From: Lunularia cruciata
Taxonomy: Eukaryota > Streptophyta > Marchantiopsida > Lunulariales > Lunulariaceae
NCBI GenBank assembly: GCA_948567375.1
Contig: OX419762.1
Coordinates: forward strand, 54,516,841-54,580,840
DNA: 64,000 nt
Direction: 5' to 3'
The translations under genes and the position numbers were made by a program. Of the stretch, positions 20,137-30,144 are shown piece after piece. Within the stretch, counting starts at the first letter, position 1, and the number at the start of each line of letters is the position of its first letter. The notes under the pieces are model-generated. The model was not told where the DNA came from and made no database searches. It worked only from the letters and a program-made list of their open reading frames with translations.

Positions 20137-22011
20137 CTATACATATTTTACAGGCGGCTTCGGGTTTGGTGGGTGAGGACATTGGTTGCCCGTATGCCCC
20201 GATCCTTTACAATTTCCACATAGGAGAATGTACCCAATTTGCCTTCTTGGCTCGAGACAGTTTAGAGACCAATGTCCCATCGAGCCACAATTATAACAAG
20301 CTCCGGGTGCAACATTCTGAGGCCAATTTTGGTTGCTCATCGGTGGTCGTCGTGGAGGAGCATTGGGGTTATACTCCCTGGGTCCAAACCTTGGACCTTG
20401 ATACGATGTGCTCGCTTGAGGCTGTACTTCTTGCGTTTGGTACACAGCCTCTTTGTCCTCGTCTTGGTTCCATCCCAGAACCCAATCAATTTGCTACACC
20501 GGGAATACATTACGAGTATTGCATTTGGTGTTGGCGTGGCCTGATTTGCCACATGCGGTGCACCATACATTCGATCTTCCAAATGCTGGAGCCTTCCTTT
20601 GGTCTTTGGCCCCAATCATTTGGATCTTGAAATCCAAAAACTCCTTGATGAGGGCATCCAGCTTGGTATCCGCCTTATGTACACTCTTGGGTGGAGGAGT
20701 CACTGGTTTCTTGCCTCCACGTCTTCTGACTTGTCTTGGCTTTGATTCTTCTTCAGATTCCGAAGAAGAGCTCAAAGACGTGAAGGATTTGTCCGAAGAA
20801 GGGGAGGTACTGCGTGAAGCTCTCCTTCTGGGCTTCTTGCCTTTCTTCTCCCAATTTCTCCGGTTACCGGTAGAGTGAGAGTGGGCCGCATCATAATGAG
20901 CGACATGTTTGAGTACTTTGTCCAGGGAAGTTACATTCCTCTCCTTGGCAAAGATTTGTATCTCTGGTGAAAGGGTCCCGAGGAACCAGGTAATGGCTTG
21001 GGCATTGGAGTAACCCACCACCCCCGATTGCTTGGGAACTCGGTTCAATAGTGCCATGAACCACTCAGAGTAGTCTCTTAACTTCTCCTTCTTGCCTCGG
21101 TCCAAATCGTTGAGTGCCATGAAGACACTCATATCGTAGTCAACCTCCCAGAATTGTTCCAGGAAGTTGTTTCTCAAGTCTGCCCAATCTGCTGGTACAA
21201 ACCCCTTCTGGGTCACATGAGTGTACTAACTCCGAGCTTTCTTGCAGAGCAAACTTGGAAAAATTCTCAATCGATCCACCGAGTCATGCTCCTTGTTAGC
21301 AAAGGAGATGACTTTGAATTCTTCGATGAATTCATTGGGGTCTTTGTCTTGGTCTGTCCTCTTATACTTCTGATAGGCGTGTCGGGTGACAGGCAGTGAA
21401 GTCATTGTTCGATGCACTGGGATCGGCTGAGGTAGTGTTGAACTTGACGGAATTGAAGGATTGGCTGGTATTGACGCCGTGTTGTCAGCCTAGGGATTCC
21501 AATTTGTCAAATTCAAGGTGGGATCTTCTTGGACAATTTCTGCTATGAGGGTATCGACTTCAACCCAAGTAGAAGATTCCAGATCAACACCTTCAATTGG
21601 TTCTTCAAAATTCCTTCGGGACAACCGAGGAATCGTTTGTAGAAGATGTTGACACTCATCTTCAGTAAGTGTTCGTGATGTCTTTTCTTGAACAAAGTTC
21701 TTCAAGGACACAACTTCCTTTATAGCTCTAGGGGAAGTTGGTGTACTGGGCCGCAATGCATATGTTTGCCCGCTCGATTCTTTCTTATTCTTGGACGAAG
21801 AGGGAGATGCAAAGTAGCCTTGCCAACTGCCTTCGCGTTTCTTGTGGTCAAGTTCTCGCAGGGCTTCTTGCACTTCATGAAGAAGTTGAAAATCCAACGC
21901 CTCTTGTTCAGTTTCGTCAACAATGGATGGGACGTTCAGACGTTTGTCTTCTTCATGCTGAAGTGCTCGTCTTTGAGCTCTCTCTTCTTGTTGTTCTCTC
22001 GATGCAGACAT
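20137..22011 (-). pseudogene. gag: gag of E2
   Basis: A single frame starting MSASREQQEERAQRRALQ (22011), interrupted only by a few stops (about 21490, 21226, 20494). It has a helical N-terminus (LLHEVQEALRELDHKK), then the capsid core (RIFPSLLCKKARS, KLRDYSEWFMALLNRVPKQ, TWFLGTLSPEIQIFA), a basic Arg/Ser stretch, the knuckle CTACGKSGHANTKC, then CYNCGSMGHWSLNC and CGNCKGSGHTGNQC. Three CCHC motifs are more than the one or two usual for gypsy Gag. The start is supported by the same ATG in E1 and E4. Confidence 0.92.
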
Positions 22012-22074
22012 TCATATTGCATTGATACTCAGTTTCGAATTTGGCTTCATATTCTTCCACTTCCAAGATTTGTA

Positions 22075-22092
22075 TCCCCGGCAGTGGCGCCA
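22075..22092 (-). other. Primer-binding site of E2 (tRNA-Asp type)
   Basis: TGGCGCCACTGCCGGGGA on the minus strand, 7 bases from the LTR end TTGTCACA. It matches the plant tRNA-Asp type (TGGCGCCGTTGCCGGGGA) except at two central bases. Confidence 0.85.
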
Positions 22093-22162
22093 AAAATCAT
22101 GTGACAACCCGGCAAATATCACTTTTGCGGTAATCAGGTTAGTTAATTTTGTTCCCGCAGAG

Positions 22163-22231
22163 ATCGATACCCATCGATACCAGATTAATCCTATCAAGAT
22201 TGTATAATCTCAAGTATCGATGGGTATCGAT
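22163..22231. repeat. Perfect 18-bp inverted repeat near the E2 U5 end
   Basis: ATCGATACCCATCGATAC (22163-22180) is the exact reverse complement of GTATCGATGGGTATCGAT (22214-22231), with a 33-base loop. It lies about 65 bases from the LTR end and is absent from the other family-A LTRs. Confidence 0.85.
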
Positions 22232-22261
22232 GTGCTCAAGGAGAAGAAGTCACACTGCAGG

Positions 22262-22602
22262 AATGTAAAGGCTGGAGAGAGAAGGGCAGTGGAGAGGGTT
22301 TTTGAAGGAATAGTGTGACTATGCAGGATTTGAAAGCTTGGACAGAGGAGAGATTAATGGAATGTAAGGGCTAGAGAGGTAAGGGTAGAGGAAAGGGTTT
22401 TTTTTAAGGAATAGTGTGGCTGTGCAGGAGTTGGAAAGCTTGGACAGAGAGGAGACTGTGTAGGACATAGAATAGAGAGGAGGATTTTTGAAATGTGAGA
22501 GAATGTCTAATCTGGCTAAACAAAGAGGAGACTGTGCAGGACATAGAACAAAGAGGAGGCTTTTCAAATGTGAGAGAATGCTTGATCTGGCTGAATAGGG
22601 AA
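22262..22602. repeat. Two tandem duplications in the atypical LTR
   Basis: Units of about 99 bases (22262-22360 and 22361-22459) are followed by units of about 76 bases (22451-22526 and 22527-22602). A partial third copy begins near 22600. All are imperfect. Confidence 0.8.
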
Positions 22603-22658
22603 GAGGTTGTGCAGGACATGAAGGGTAATGCTTTGAAGGAAGGCTTGAAGAGAGAGAG

Positions 22659-22663
<5 letters not shown>

Positions 22664-22722
<59 letters not shown>

Positions 22723-22735
22723 AGAAGAAGAAGAA
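22664..22735. repeat. (GA)n / (GAA)n microsatellite
   Basis: About 28 uninterrupted GA units (22664-22719) followed by about six GAA units. The Leu/Ser-rich opposite-strand frame over it (22404-22988) is a by-product of the repeat. Confidence 0.95.
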
Positions 22736-23803
22736 ACTCTAGAGGGGTTTGGACATGAGAAGGAGAGGAAGAAGAAGAATTCTTGAGGAAAAGAAATTTG
22801 AGAAACAAAGTTTGGACTGGGGAACCTTCGAGGGGAAATTCTGGACTGAGCAGGAAGATTGGAAGATCAGAAGTTTTCGGAATGAGGGCTTGGCCTGCAC
22901 AGGGGAGGGACAAGAAGAAAAGGAAATCGAGTGTGCCTTGACAAGGAAGGAGAAGGGTTGCTTTGAGGTTTGCCCAAGCTAGTGACAAGGAAGGGGAAAG
23001 GAAATTTTGAGAGAGAGGGTTTTTTCCTGGACAGCATGAGAGGTCTTTCCGAGAGAAGTAGGACAGAAAGAGGAAGGGGCTTCAAGAAAAGGTCTGAACA
23101 TAACTGTGCAGAAGAGAGAGGGTTTAGGTTTCAAAAGACCCCATGCACATAGAGAACAAGGAGAAAGATTTAAGATAGGGAGAGGAGTAATATTGAAGAG
23201 AGAAGGGGGGAATTTGAGTGTCGGGACAAGAAAGCAAGGAAGAAGAATTATCAAAGGGAAAGAAGGGTTTGCAGGGAAGACCCATCAAAAGAACAAGTTT
23301 ATGTGAATAGTTGGGCTGGGACAAGGCAGAGGGGAGTGAGGGATCAAAGGACAGGAAGGATAGAGAAGTTTAGGTAAGAGGTGACAAGCAGGAGGAAATC
23401 AAAAGAGAAAGTGAGATTTGAGCAGGGAACCTCCAAGGGGAAAGTCTGGACAGATCAGAGGAAACAATTTTTGGGAGAACAGGTTTTGTCCTAGACGGAT
23501 GAGAGAAAAAATTTCAAAGGGGAATGAGTTTTGATGATTTGTGACAAGATGGCAGAAATTTCAAAGTGATAGGGCTTGTATAGGACAACATTTGGACAAT
23601 GATTCTTGAAACGCAAAGGTTTGGCCAAAGCAAAGAGGAAGAGAAAAGAAGTTGTGCATGAAAACTTGAAGTGTAAGGCTTGTGCAAGGGCAGCTAAGAA
23701 GAAGCTTTGAAGAGAAGAGTCTGAATAGAGAGAGAGGAAGAAAGAAATTTTGTAGTTGAGTTTGCACCAAATAGAGATAGAGAATTTTGAAGTTGGTTGT
23801 CTA

Positions 23804-25047
23804 AAGAAGAACTTGAAGACGTGGGGGATTTCTCCAAAGAAGGGGATGTCATGCAAGAAGCTCTCCTTCTGGGCTTCTTGCCTTTCTTCTCCTGGTTCCT
23901 TTGATTACCGGTAGAGTGAGAGTGAGCCGCCTCATAGTGGGCGACATGTTTGAGTACCTTGTCCTGGGAAGTTACATTCCTCTCCCTGGCAAAGATCTGA
24001 ATCTTTGGTGAAAGTCCTCCCAGGAACCAGGTAATAGCTTGGGCATCGGAATAACCCACCACACCTGATTGCTTTGGGACTCGGTTCAAAAGCACCATGA
24101 ACCGCCCAAAGTAGTCTCTCAACTTCTCCTTCTTACCACTATCCAAATTGTTGAGCATCGCAAAGATGCTCATGTCATAGTCAACTCCCCAAAGCCTTCC
24201 AAGAAATTGTTTCTCAAGTCCGCCCAATCCGCCGGTAAAACCTCTTTTGGGTCACATGGGTGTACCAGCTCCGAGCTTTCTTTTGGAGTAGACTTGGTAA
24301 AATTTGTAGGCGATCCGCTGAGTCATGTTCTTTGTTGGCAAAGGAGATGACTTTGAATTCTTTGATGAATTCATTGGGGTCTTTGTCTTGTTTAGTCCCC
24401 TTGTACTTTTGGTAGGCATATTGAATGACAAGTAACAAAGTCATCATTTGACTTGGTGGGATTGGATGTGGTAAGTTTGAACTTGATGAAACCAAGGGGC
24501 TGGCTGGTATCAATGTTGTGTTGTCAGCCAAGGGGTTCCAATTAGTCAACTTCATAGTAGGATCTTCCTCAACAATTTCTTCTATGAGTATGTTGAATTC
24601 AACCCAAGTAAAAGACTCAAACTCAACACCTTCGGAGTGTTCTTCAAAATTCCTTCAAGACAATAGAGGAATCTTGTGTAGAAGGTGTTGACACTCTTCT
24701 TCTGTTAGTGTCCATGCTGTCTTTTATCAAACAGAGTTCTTTAGAAATATGACTTCCTTTATAGCTTTAGGGGAAGTTGGTGTACTGGGTCATAACAAAT
24801 ATGTCTCCTCACTTGAGTCCTTCTTCTTCTTGGAAGATGGAGATGCAAACTAGCCTTGCCAACCACCTTAGTGTTTCTTTTGGTCAAGTTCTCACAAGGC
24901 TTCTTGCACTTCATGAAGAAGTTGAAAGTCCAACACCTCTTGTTCGGTTTCATCAAAAGTAGATTGGATCTTTAGGCGTTCTTCTTCTTCACGATGCAAT
25001 GTTCATCTTTGAACTCTCTCTTCCCATTGTTCTTTCAATGCAGACAT
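23804..25047 (-). pseudogene. gag: gag of the E4 arm (5' part only)
   Basis: Starts at the shared gag ATG (25047, MSALKEQWEE). The N-terminal third has stops; the capsid core (24555-24214 and 24227-23809) is readable: LQILPSLLQKKARSWYTHVT, KLRDYFGRFMVLLNRVP, AITWFLGGLSPKIQIFA, then the basic KKPRRRAS tail. It breaks at 23804 within the Ser-rich stretch before the knuckles. The matching E1 position is about 5230. It shares a short GAAGA match with the end of the truncated LTR at 11446, suggesting these two were once joined. Confidence 0.88.
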
Positions 25048-25108
25048 TCATATTTCTTTAACACCCAGATTTGAAATTGCTTTGTAATCTTCCACTTCCA
25101 AGATTTGT

Positions 25109-25126
25109 ATCCTTGGCAGTAGCACC
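25109..25126 (-). other. Primer-binding site of the E4 arm (decayed tRNA-Asp type)
   Basis: On the minus strand TGGTGCTACTGCCAAGGA, at the expected distance from the LTR end. Several C-to-T type changes relative to the E2 site. Confidence 0.7.
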
Positions 25127-25805
25127 AAAAATCAAGTGACAACCCGGCAAATATCACTTTTGCGGTAATCAAGTAAGTAAAGTTTGTTCTCATAGAGATA
25201 CAATTCAAAATTGGTCAAATATGAAGCAAAGTAACAATCTCATTTCTTCTTGGTTGCATCTTTAGTCTCTTAGGTAGAAACCACACCCAAAAGAGAGTAA
25301 CAAGCACTGATTCGTAGACTCTTCACAACAATTTGTCACACTTAATCACAACTCCATCAAATATTTCCAAACAATCTTGATTGTGATGATTCAGGCTCTC
25401 TTGAAAATTGCACTTCACTGCAAAATGACTTCACCTCAAAATTGTGTTCCACCTCTCCATTGAAGGCACAACTTCCTTGATCAAAATTGCTTTACATTAA
25501 CATTGCGCTGCACTCACAATTGTAGAATACTACCAACACTACAATTCCTCTCAGATCTATCAAGGCATTGCTCCAATTGCATTTCACTCAAGATCAAACA
25601 CATAGATTGAGGATCAAGGCTACGGAATCCAACATCCAACAAACATACTGACTTGCACTTCAAAATTCTCCACACACTCACAAACACAAGCACAAAGTTG
25701 ATACTTGGAATTAAGCTCAAAAGATGAGCACTGCTTCATAGCACTTTGCTTTATCTATTCTTAGAAATTATGAGCATTGAACAACATATCTTTGCGAATA
25801 CTTCC

Positions 25806-25813
25806 TTTAAATA
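25806..25813 (-). promoter_or_regulatory. Second TATA-like box of the E4 LTR
   Basis: TATTTAAA on the minus strand, 118 bases after the LTR frame ends; the best match to a TATA consensus among the four copies. Confidence 0.5.
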
Positions 25814-25930
25814 GTGAAACACTAGATAGTTACTAACAACTATATTGTTCTACAACAACTTTCCTAACCTGCAGATCTAAAATGACAATTCACCTCTTCA
25901 TATCTGCCTCTTCAAATCTCAAAATTGTTA

Positions 25931-28508
25931 CTACTCCGATCCAATGGCTACTTCTTCCTTGGCTTCCAATCCCGAAGTAACTTCACTTACTACTCTATCC
26001 TTGGGTTTCACAACTACTAAATCCTCTACCAATTCTACTAATTCTTCACTCTCATCTACAATTCCTATCAAAGGTAATCCTTCTAAATCTCTATCTCCCG
26101 ACCCACTTTTCTCTAACATCTCTGATGGTAACTCTGAAGATATATGTACTCCTATGTCATCTTCTTTGGGTTTTGCTCTTACATCTTCCAAAGCTTATCT
26201 ATCTCCAATTTTACCAAGTCTAATCTAATTGTGATATTATCTCCTACTTCTAATATTTTCATATCTACATGAGTTCTGAGACTGATCAGCAAGGCATTCA
26301 AATCTTTATCCTTTGAATTTCTCCTCCTTGTCTCTTGCACCAACAGCTTCAAGTTGTGCAATCTTGTTTCTTTGATCTGGACATTGGCTTTTGTACTCAG
26401 CATCACGTTCATCTTTGTTACAATCTCCTTCAATGGCTCAAGTCTCATTCTTCTCTCTTGTTGTCAATATGCAAGCCAAACTTCCCTATACATTGCCAAA
26501 TCTGCCTCAAACTTGGCTTTCATTGTCTCTTTTTCCTTCTCCTTGGGCACAATCTTCTCCTCCTGATTACGGAGTAACTCTCTCAGTCTTTCTTCTTCTC
26601 TATACCTCACGGTCAACTCCCTTTGCTAGAGCTGCTTCTTTTCTTCTACACTTTCCATCACTCTATCAAGCTCTTTCTCCTTCTTTGCTTCCCTTGCCAC
26701 ATCATAAATAATTTCTAATTGAGAATCAACAAACTGATATTTCAAGATTTCATACTCCCTACTTGCCTTTCTCTTGCTATGACACTCTATTCTATGATTC
26801 TTTCTCTACTCCCCACTTCTCTCTTCAAGTTCTCAATTACTTGATTTTGTACTATTGCATCTACTCGTAGTACTTCCCTCTCTTCCTCACCTTGGATTAC
26901 ATTCTTCTTCAACTCCAAGTTCTCTTCCTCTAATCGTGCTAACACCTACAACACAATCTTTACCTTTGGATACTTTGACTACATCTCCTTCTTCTTGTGC
27001 TCCAACTTTACTAATAACAAGCACACAATCTCTCCCAAATACTCTACTCTTTCACTTGAGCTTATCTTGACTTGTGGAATTTTCTCCTTCTTCACCTCTT
27101 CTTCACTTGACACTCACCTTCTCAGCCCCAATTGCCTTGTTGGGATGGATTCTTTGCTCCCCAAACTCCCATTCTCCACTTCTCTTACCTTACTCAGTCT
27201 TGCTTCATACTTTGCTTTCCTTTTGGAGCAAACTCCTTGCTGAATGGTCACCCTCTTCTCCTCCTGCTCTGGAACTTCTTCTTTTGCGTGCAAGTTACAT
27301 TCTTTGATTTCCATCTTTCCTTTGTCCTCCTTGGGTACCGATTGCATATCCTCTCCATCTTCACTCTTGCTGCTTGTTTCCCCACTCTGCGACATGAATT
27401 TGGGTTCTTCCTCCTTGTCCGAGTCTTCTTCCTTGCACTTGGCCTTTCCTTCTGACTCCTCTTCCGACAATGCGATTACCACCAATCCTCTCCTCGGGTT
27501 TACTTTCCTTGTCTTTCGAGGTCTTGTCACAACTTCTTCTTCTTTGCCTTGTTTACTCCTCTTCTTTGACTTTAGAGTGTTTACCTTCAACTGCACACTT
27601 TGCCCCGTCTGCACGTAGTACTTGTCACTACTCCTTATCTGCAAGATGTAATGCTGTTCCTCTGCATCAGCATCTCTTTTCAAATCAGGGTGGAAGTGTG
27701 ACACCATCTTGTGTCTCTCCGCTGCGTGCAGCAAGTTCAGTCCCAAATAGAAGTGGGCTGCAAACAACACAATGTAGTGTGGAGACGACTTGTCTCACAA
27801 GTTCCACACCATCTGTCTCGCCCGCTGATGAAAACACTTTTCCCAATTGATTGGCTCCCTTGCAAACATCTTATGGAAGAATACCGCTTGATGCTTCATC
27901 ACATAAGTGGTTTTCTTTGGCTTCAAGATAGCCATCATTGCTGCTGTGATGCCTCTTTTCATTGGGTCCTTATAGCTCTTGACCTTGTAGCCATTCTTTG
28001 TGCGTGTTGAAGAGAATGCATCTCTCACCTCTTGGGTTTTTTCAGCTACTTCTCCCTTCCCCAAGAACGTGGATCCCTACTCATCACCCGCCTCTCTTCT
28101 GAGTACTAACCTCCAATCTGACTCTGATCATTGAGCCGGATTTCCTCTCTTCTCTTCTCTCTTGGAGCCATCAAGACACTTACTCTTGATGATCTTAATC
28201 ATGAAACCTGGAAAGCTAATATTCTTGTTCCATGTCAAGAATGTGATCCAAAGCCTGCTCAAGACCTTGATCCTTGTGATCACATCTGACCTCCAAATTG
28301 CATGATTTCTCATTGTGAATTTAGAGTTCTTCTTACTACCTCCCATCTTTCTCTCTTCTACTTTGGGTTGGAGGCTACTCTTCCTACTGATTCCCCAACT
28401 AACTCTCCTAACCTCCTCTCTACACACTAGTATGTCTTTGACTACACTTATCTTCCCATGATCTCCCACAAGACAACTTCTTAACGGCAATGGAAAATTA
28501 CTTTTCAT
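25931..28508 (-). pseudogene. LTR-encoded extra ORF, copy in E4 LTR
   Basis: Same gene as 818-3396 and 14817-12243. Open pieces: 28508-28128 (MKSNFPLPLRSCLVGD, WRSDVITRIKVLSRLWI), 28064-27795 (NGYKVKSYKDPMKRGI, YVMKHQAVFFHKMF), 27770-27114 (ATG downstream; DKYYVQTGQSVQLKVNT, acidic region, RQLGLRR), then 26448-26179 and 26191-25931 (coiled coil and C-terminus KSGSGDRDLEGLPLIGI). The total span is 2578 bases, nearly the same as in E1 (2579) and E2 (2575). Equal length in three diverged copies suggests a gene that was kept intact before these copies decayed. Confidence 0.82.
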
Positions 28509-28528
28509 TGCTTGGTCTCTAGCCCAAA

Positions 28529-28535
28529 TTTTATA
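28529..28535 (-). promoter_or_regulatory. TATA box of the E4 LTR ORF
   Basis: TATAAAA on the minus strand, about 20 bases before the ATG at 28508. Confidence 0.6.
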
Positions 28536-28923
28536 GTGACGCGCTTCCTTTGTCTCTCTTCACTTCAAATTTTGACCACAAAATCACACCTTCTTCATGG
28601 TCCTATCATTGTCAATTTCCTCCTGTTTATAGGCCAGCCCTTTTTGTGCATGATACCTTCTTGAATGTCCAACCCTGAAGGAAAGTTGCTACATTTTCCT
28701 TGCCTCGGGTTGAGCATCCCCAAGACAAAGTCTCCTTACTTTGAGTTGCAGGCTAATAGGGCAAATCCGAGTACTTCATCTTTTGACACAAAGTCACTTT
28801 ACCTCGGGTTACAACCCAAGGTCAACTTTCTTTGCCTTCTAATGCCGTATAGGGGCGCAATATGACTTCTCTATACACTTCTTCTCCATAAATAAGAAAA
28901 AACAAAAAAATGTGGGTACCACA

Positions 28924-28928
28924 AGAGG
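28924..28928. repeat. Right target-site duplication AGAGG
   Basis: AGAGG directly after GGGTACCACA. It pairs with 401-405, and the H1 integrase sequence resumes after it (ATTCATG). Confidence 0.92.
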
Positions 28929-29458
28929 ATTCATGTAGTTTTGTGGGAGTATAGGACAACAATGAAGACTTCCACCGGATATTCTCCATTTCAATTGGTA
29001 TATGGTATTGAGTCTACACTACCTATTCACTTTGATCTTCCTCCCTTCCAAAGCATTCATAAGAGATTGATGAAAGCACAAGGAGGTGATGCATAGAAGT
29101 CAAGGAAGGAACAACTCATGGAGTTGGAAGAGGCAAGAGCAGTTGCTATGGTTTGAGTGGAGCAAGCCCAAAGGAAACAAAAGGAGAGAGGCAAGGCAAG
29201 AAGAAGGTGGGGCCTTTCAAAGGTGATTGAGTAATGTTGTTTGATTCTAATCGATTCAAGAGAGTGCAAAAGAAGTTTTTGCCTAAGTGTTTTGGACCTT
29301 TCATAGTGGAGAAAGTGTGGGGCAATTACACCTATGATCTCAAGGAGTTGGGAGGACTACATTTTGATAGGATTAACCATGATAAGTTGAAGATATATCA
29401 TAGAAGGTAGAGAGATCTTCACTTTAAGGACAAAGTGAAAACTTAGTTCAGGGGTAAA
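28929..29458 (+). pseudogene. Integrase of H1, C-terminal part
   Basis: Continuation of the integrase at 1-405. It reads RGFMQF then TMKTSTGYSPFQLVYGIES, LPIHFDLPPFQSIHKRL, a Lys/Glu-rich helix, and the C-terminal domain (FDSNRFKRVQKKFLPKCFGPFIVEKVWG). It ends with KIYHRR before a stop. Small frame changes are present. There is no chromodomain. The purine-rich stretch before 29459 is the likely polypurine tract. Confidence 0.9.
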
Positions 29459-30144
29459 TGTAACACACATTTTTGCATGTGTGTGGTATTGTGATATTTA
29501 GCTTGGTATTACAATTACTTGAGAGATATTATCTATAGAGAGATAAAGGATGGTTCTACATTAGTCATGATTAGCTAAATCTAGTCATAGCTAAGATAGA
29601 GAGGACCTTACTTTAGAGAAAGTAGAAAAGATGAGCACCACTATTTTGAATTCTAGTGTGTTGACTTGGTATTATTCCTAGGTGTTTGGCTTTGAGGAAA
29701 GAGTTGAGAACTCTTGGCCTGCAAACCTTTTTGTTTTGGATTCTTCTATAGTCCAAGGATAGCCCATGTGAAGGAATCCTTGACTTACTGGTTGGGACAA
29801 GATAAGATCACATGCTAGTAGAATATGCCTATATGAATGGATATTCCTTTCTACTTTTAGACTTTACTTGACTTTTAGTCTAGTAACTTGAGTTACTACA
29901 ATAATTAGTAAATTTAGTGTGTAACTATTTCACAAGTATATAAATAAGGGGTGATGAGGTACTCATCATCCTTTTATTTGCATCTATCTCTCATTGAGTT
30001 CTCTAGTGAGCAATGTCTTGAGTCTTGGAGTGTTAGCCTTGGAGGAGTACAATGGAGTTGGGGTTCCTTGCCTTCTTAGTCCATGGTGCGTTACCATAAT
30101 AGCCATCAGAGGTTCATCCTAAGTGAGAGACAGGCCGGCTCACA
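29459..30144 (+). repeat. H1 3' LTR (family B, 686 bp)
   Basis: Starts TGTAACACAC and ends CCGGCTCACA, matching H2 LTRs on the other strand. TATATAAATA at 29937-29946 is its TATA box, about 200 bases before the LTR end. The 5' half of H1 lies left of the window. The five bases after it are ATACT; the partner duplication is not in the window. Confidence 0.92.
29937..29946 (+). promoter_or_regulatory. TATA box of the family-B LTR
   Basis: TATATAAATA. The equivalent reads TTTATATA on the plus strand in the inverted copies near 16280, 49922 and 57039. Confidence 0.6.

Larger units (their letters stand above)
11447..23803 (-). mobile_element. Element E2: most complete family-A Ty3/gypsy copy (minus strand)
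   Basis: Order on the minus strand: LTR-like block 23803-22100, tRNA-Asp-type primer site, gag, protease, RT, RNase H, integrase (split by a solo LTR), polypurine tract, 3' LTR 15227-11447. The flanks are AAGAC (11442-11446) and AAGAA (23804-23808), a possible imperfect target duplication. Its 3' LTR is 3.78 kb and carries the extra frame. Its 5' LTR is only about 1.7 kb and unrelated except near its U5 end. Removing E2 would join the truncated plus LTR directly to the E4 gag arm, so E2 appears to be a later insertion. Confidence 0.8.
22100..23803 (-). repeat. Atypical 5' LTR of E2 (1.7 kb, no ORF)
   Basis: Only about the last 65 bases before the primer site match the family-A U5 end (conserved: ATTACCGCAAAAGTGATATT). 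The rest is pyrimidine-rich on the minus strand, with tandem repeats, a GA microsatellite and repeated words such as CTTTCCTTG. It lacks the LTR reading frame. The outer edge is where gag of E4 resumes (23804); it reads TAGACAACC, perhaps TG decayed to TA. It may be a different LTR subfamily joined by recombination, or a replaced LTR. Confidence 0.6.
406..28923. mobile_element. 28.5-kb family-A Ty3/gypsy composite with inverted terminal LTRs
   Basis: One insertion into the H1 integrase, bounded by AGAGG on both sides. The left terminus reads TGTGGTACCC on the plus strand. The right terminus reads the same on the minus strand, so both ends are U3 starts and the two terminal LTRs face each other. 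Both continue inward through LTR, primer site and gag (406-5200 and 28923-23804), making arms of about 5 kb that are clearly homologous but diverged. Between them lie an inverted pol block, a truncated second plus LTR and the nested minus element E2. A normal LTR element has direct LTRs, so this is a rearranged or two-molecule product. It is not a DNA transposon, because the arms encode gag and carry a tRNA primer site. Confidence 0.85.
25135..28923 (-). repeat. Family-A long LTR, right terminus of the composite (3.79 kb)
   Basis: On the minus strand it starts TGTGGTACCCACA at 28923, right beside AGAGG, and ends near TTGTCACT at 25135, followed by primer site and gag. It has the same internal plan as the 406-3888 LTR but opposite orientation. 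By eye the two differ at roughly one base in six over a 175-base test stretch, so they are old or came from different parent copies. Confidence 0.92.

Noticed and set aside
20106-20878. Long plus-strand frames (174 and 141 codons)
   Set aside because: Antisense of the E2 gag knuckle region; the opposite strand has the CCHC motifs and matches E1 gag.
22404-22988. 194-codon minus-strand frame with a long Leu-Ser run
   Set aside because: Product of the GA microsatellite and tandem repeats; no start context, domain or conservation.
25514-25720. 68-codon minus-strand frame, also at 3608, 11824 and 45571
   Set aside because: It recurs because it lies in the conserved LTR tail after the second TATA-like box. 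Its reading is kept by sequence similarity, but it has stops or shifts upstream and no sign of selection that I can judge by eye.
406-28923. Giant inverted-repeat DNA transposon or Maverick-like element
   Set aside because: The inverted arms contain LTR, tRNA primer site and gag, the duplication is 5 bp and the ends are TG..CA; no transposase or viral-type genes are present.
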